Source: Candidatus Vogelbacteria bacterium CG10_big_fil_rev_8_21_14_0_10_51_16
GTDB taxonomy: Bacteria; Patescibacteriota; Minisyncoccia; Phycocordibacterales; JACRKE01
Reading direction: 5' to 3'
Assembly: GCA_002774795.1 (NCBI GenBank)
Contig: PCYI01000010.1
Coordinates: 7,414-15,246, forward strand
DNA: 7,833 bases
Positions 6,878-7,833 of the stretch are shown here, in pieces. The translations under genes were made by a program, and so were the position numbers. Every line of letters begins with the position of its first letter. Position 1 is the stretch's first letter. The notes beneath the pieces were generated by a model. The model did no database searches. It was not told where the DNA came from and was given only the letters and a program-made list of their open reading frames with translations.

Positions 6878-6911
6878 AACAAAAAACCGCCATTTACGGC
6901 GGTTTTTTGTT
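6878..6911. terminator. Strong intrinsic (Rho-independent) terminator, potentially bidirectional
   Basis: A perfect 14-bp stem pairs 6878-6891 with 6898-6911 around the 6-nt loop ATTTAC. The GC-rich part is CCGCC/GGCGG, and the stem continues into an A-tract on the left and six Ts on the right, so it can work in both directions. It lies 83 nt after the MscS-like gene and 26 nt before the -35 of the rRNA promoter, separating the two transcription units. Confidence 0.92.
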
Positions 6912-6937
6912 GGTGAATATAGTTGGGAAAGATTGAT

Positions 6938-6966
6938 TTGACTTGGTGCTGGAGATGCGCTACACT
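6938..6966 (+). promoter_or_regulatory. Sigma70-type promoter for the 23S rRNA transcript
   Basis: The -35 TTGACT (6938-6943) and the -10 TACACT (6961-6966) are separated by exactly 17 bp. The unit lies right after a strong terminator and points to the 23S gene, with no other gene between. The expected start is near 6973. Confidence 0.65.
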
Positions 6967-6990
6967 AGCATCCACTGTCTATGATGATTA

Positions 6991-7087
6991 CAAACCTAAC
7001 TCAAAAGCGGTAGGGGGTCACCCCAACGGGTTTGCGTTAGCCCCGGCCGCTCGAGAGAGGGGCCGTTTGCGTCATAGCGGGGGTTTG
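6991..7087 (+). ncRNA. Candidate folded RNA domain in the 23S leader
   Basis: CAAACCT (6991-6997) can close a domain of about 97 nt with GGGTTTG (7081-7087). Inside are a GGGG/CCCC mini-hairpin (7013-7024) and a hairpin with CGGCC/GGCCG (7044-7048 with 7061-7065), a G-G mismatch, then CTC/GAG capped by the GNRA-type loop GAGA (7053-7056). A second GGGTTTG at 7028-7034 competes for the same 5' strand. I recognise no known riboswitch or ribozyme. It may be an rRNA leader domain or an independent small RNA. Confidence 0.35.
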
Positions 7088-7217
7088 AGGACGGCAGGTA
7101 TAATAAATAGTGTCGTCTATTAGCAATTGAACATTGTCAATCAAATTCTGTCGCGCCACGAAGTCCCTCGGGGTCTTTCCTGTGGTGTAGACAGAGCAGG
7201 TGGCTGCCTACCGGCAG

Positions 7218-7245
7218 TACAACTGACAATTTACAACTGACAATT
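7218..7245 (+). repeat. Perfect tandem 14-bp repeat
   Basis: TACAACTGACAATT occurs twice without a spacer (7218-7231 and 7232-7245). The second copy forms the left arm of the adjacent long hairpin. Related CAATTG/GTCAATT words recur at 7270-7284 and 7294-7301. Confidence 0.85.
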
Positions 7246-7285
7246 GACCAAGAGTGCATTTGCATTCAAGTCAATTGTCAATTGT
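7233..7285 (+). repeat. Long imperfect hairpin upstream of 23S rRNA
   Basis: 7233-7248 pairs with 7270-7285 at 15 of 16 positions, and the loop contains a further short stem (7252-7257 with 7262-7267). An alternative register pairs 7240-7254 with 7287-7301 (14 of 15 Watson-Crick, the other G-U). It could be an RNase III processing stem or the remnant of a small palindromic insertion. Confidence 0.6.
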
Positions 7286-7290
7286 TCTTT
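7283..7290 (+). promoter_or_regulatory. boxA-like antitermination site
   Basis: TGTTCTTT is identical to the first eight bases of the boxA sequence of Bacillus subtilis rRNA operons as I recall it. It is placed about 115 nt before 23S, where NusB/NusE-dependent antitermination would be expected. An 8-mer in AT-rich DNA is weak evidence alone. Confidence 0.4.
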
Positions 7291-7391
7291 TGGTCAATTG
7301 TGCCAAACGTAGAGCGGCCAAAATGAAGTAAGAATTAAAGATGTGTGGAGAGCGTTGAGCAAACGTTTGAGGCATATCTGTGCGTGGTTTA

Positions 7392-7414
7392 TACATTTCC
7401 TAATAGGAAATGTA
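7392..7414 (+). other. 10-bp hairpin at the 23S 5' boundary
   Basis: TACATTTCCT and AGGAAATGTA pair perfectly around the 3-nt loop AAT. The estimated mature 23S 5' end (about 7402, placed by counting back from the conserved ACACGG) falls in the loop. The right arm would normally pair with the 3' end of 23S to form helix H1, so the left arm may be a leader mimic of that 3' strand. Confidence 0.6.
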
Positions 7415-7833
7415 AGGGCACACGGTGGATGCCTAGACTCTACAAGGCGATGAAGGACGTGGCGTAGCTGCGATAAGCTTCGGGGAGGTGTGTAGCAACC
7501 TTTGATCCGGAGATTTCCGAATGGGGAAACCCCTTAGGCGAAGAGCCTTTGATCTACGCATCACATTACATGTGATGCAGATTTAAATATTTAAACATTT
7601 AAATTGCATCGCGCGTAGCGTGATGCGTAGAAGCTAACCCCGGGAAGTGAAACATCTCATTACCGGGAGGAAAAGAAAACAAGTCCGCCTCTGGCGGAGT
7701 ATTCCCTGAGTAGCGGCGAGCGAAACGGGAGGAGCCCAAACCTGACCGCATCACCCGCAGGGTGATGTGGGAAGCGCTAAGCACGAAATTTGAAGCCCCG
7801 ACGTTTCGCCAAGGGCGAAAGTACGGGATCCCG
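7402..7833 (+). rRNA. rrl: 23S ribosomal RNA, 5' part (3' end beyond window)
   Basis: Conserved 5'-domain words occur in the correct order: ACACGGTGGATGCC (7420-7433), GGCGATGAAGGACG (7446-7459), GCGATAAGC, GATTTCCGAATGGGGAAACC (from 7512), GTGAAACATCT, AGGAAAAGAAA and GAGTAGCGGCGAGCGAAA (from 7708). The start is estimated by alignment to the E. coli 5' end from memory and may be wrong by several bases. Compared with E. coli, the H9/H10 region is about 50 nt longer (hairpin 7553-7631). The following small helix carries an added TCCGCC-TCT-GGCGGA hairpin (7684-7698). A strong stem of 11 pairs, one of them G-U, occupies 7746-7770. No 16S rRNA or tRNA is seen upstream. The gene is expected to be transcribed from the promoter at 6938-6966. 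Confidence 0.97.
7553..7631 (+). other. IVS-like expansion hairpin in 23S domain I (H9/H10 region)
   Basis: A 12-bp outer stem (7553-7564 with 7620-7631) encloses a second hairpin (7574-7588 with 7597-7610). The inner hairpin has 14 pairs, one bulged G (7580) and an 8-nt loop, and its distal part is made only of A and T (ATTTAAAT on both arms). GCATCACAT (7558-7566) can alternatively pair with ATGTGATGC (7570-7578). The shape and location resemble the intervening sequences in helix 9 of some alphaproteobacterial 23S genes. Confidence 0.7.

Larger units (their letters stand above)
6973..7401 (+). other. Structured leader of the 23S rRNA transcript (no gene seen)
   Basis: This stretch of about 430 nt between promoter and 23S rRNA has no plausible protein gene and no tRNA. 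Its contents from left to right are: a GC-rich folded domain (6991-7087); an extended stem-loop (7146-7196), with CTGTC/GACAG and CGCCAC/GTGGTG plus an inner AAG-CCC hairpin; a small hairpin CTGCC-TACC-GGCAG (7204-7217); a perfect 14-bp tandem repeat leading into a long hairpin (7218-7285); a boxA-like octamer (7283-7290); and an unremarkable stretch up to a 10-bp hairpin at the 23S boundary (7392-7414). Such leaders usually hold processing stems and antitermination signals. Confidence 0.6.

Noticed and set aside
7099..7104. TATAAT as a second rRNA promoter
   Set aside because: There is no -35-like hexamer at 16-18 bp upstream and no TGn extension; the upstream bases are the GC-rich stem of the folded domain.
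6923..7123. Small open frame of 66 codons on the + strand after the terminator
   Set aside because: It begins at a non-ATG codon, runs through the rRNA promoter and the folded leader domain, and has no recognisable protein character or ribosome site.
7218..7301. CRISPR-like repeats
   Set aside because: The 14-bp copies are directly abutting with no spacers and there are only two; this is a tandem duplication within a hairpin.
6795..7401. Possible tRNA or 16S 3' end before 23S
   Set aside because: No TTCRANNC T-loop with matching acceptor stem was found, and no CCTCC-type 16S tail, so the 23S gene is preceded only by leader sequence.

Overview
The window looks like chromosomal DNA from an uncultivated ultrasmall bacterium of the Patescibacteria/CPR type. 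The evidence is a Thr/Ser-rich fibre protein with GIGTTTP-type repeats, a tandem LamG surface protein, a REP-associated (RAYT-type) tyrosine transposase, a stripped-down MscS-like membrane protein, and start codons without Shine-Dalgarno sequences. This assignment is inference from protein style; the window holds no 16S gene to settle it.

Positions 1-4427 (+ strand) form a cell-surface block. The first gene is cut by the left window edge and encodes a phage-tail-fibre-like or adhesin-like protein with a C-terminal Ig-like domain. A 124-bp palindromic repeat (2245-2368) follows it. Next is a secreted protein made of three LamG/concanavalin-A-like modules. Both proteins probably act outside the cell, for example in attachment to a host cell or to glycans.

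Positions 4432-5225 are a compact mobile unit: an HUH/Y1 transposase gene on the minus strand between two near-identical inverted ends. Each end contains an exact DnaA-box 9-mer and a hairpin followed by a T-rich run. The unit sits exactly between two convergent genes and may terminate both. On its right is a minus-strand gene for a membrane-anchored protein of unknown function (5226-5948). A divergent spacer with one extended -10 promoter per side separates it from a five-helix MscS-like protein (6105-6794).

Positions 6795-7833 are RNA territory. A strong intrinsic terminator (6878-6911) isolates the protein genes. About 30 bp later a good sigma70-type promoter (6938-6966) opens a leader of roughly 430 nt rich in secondary structure, which leads into 23S rRNA (from about 7402, cut by the right window edge). 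No 16S gene or tRNA precedes it, so this 23S gene appears to be unlinked from 16S and to have its own promoter and leader. Its 5' domain carries an extra AU-tipped hairpin at the H9/H10 position, resembling the intervening sequences that fragment 23S rRNA in some bacteria.

The most promising leads are the DnaA-box-ended RAYT unit, the structured leader RNA with competing pairings, the unlinked 23S gene, and its IVS-like hairpin.
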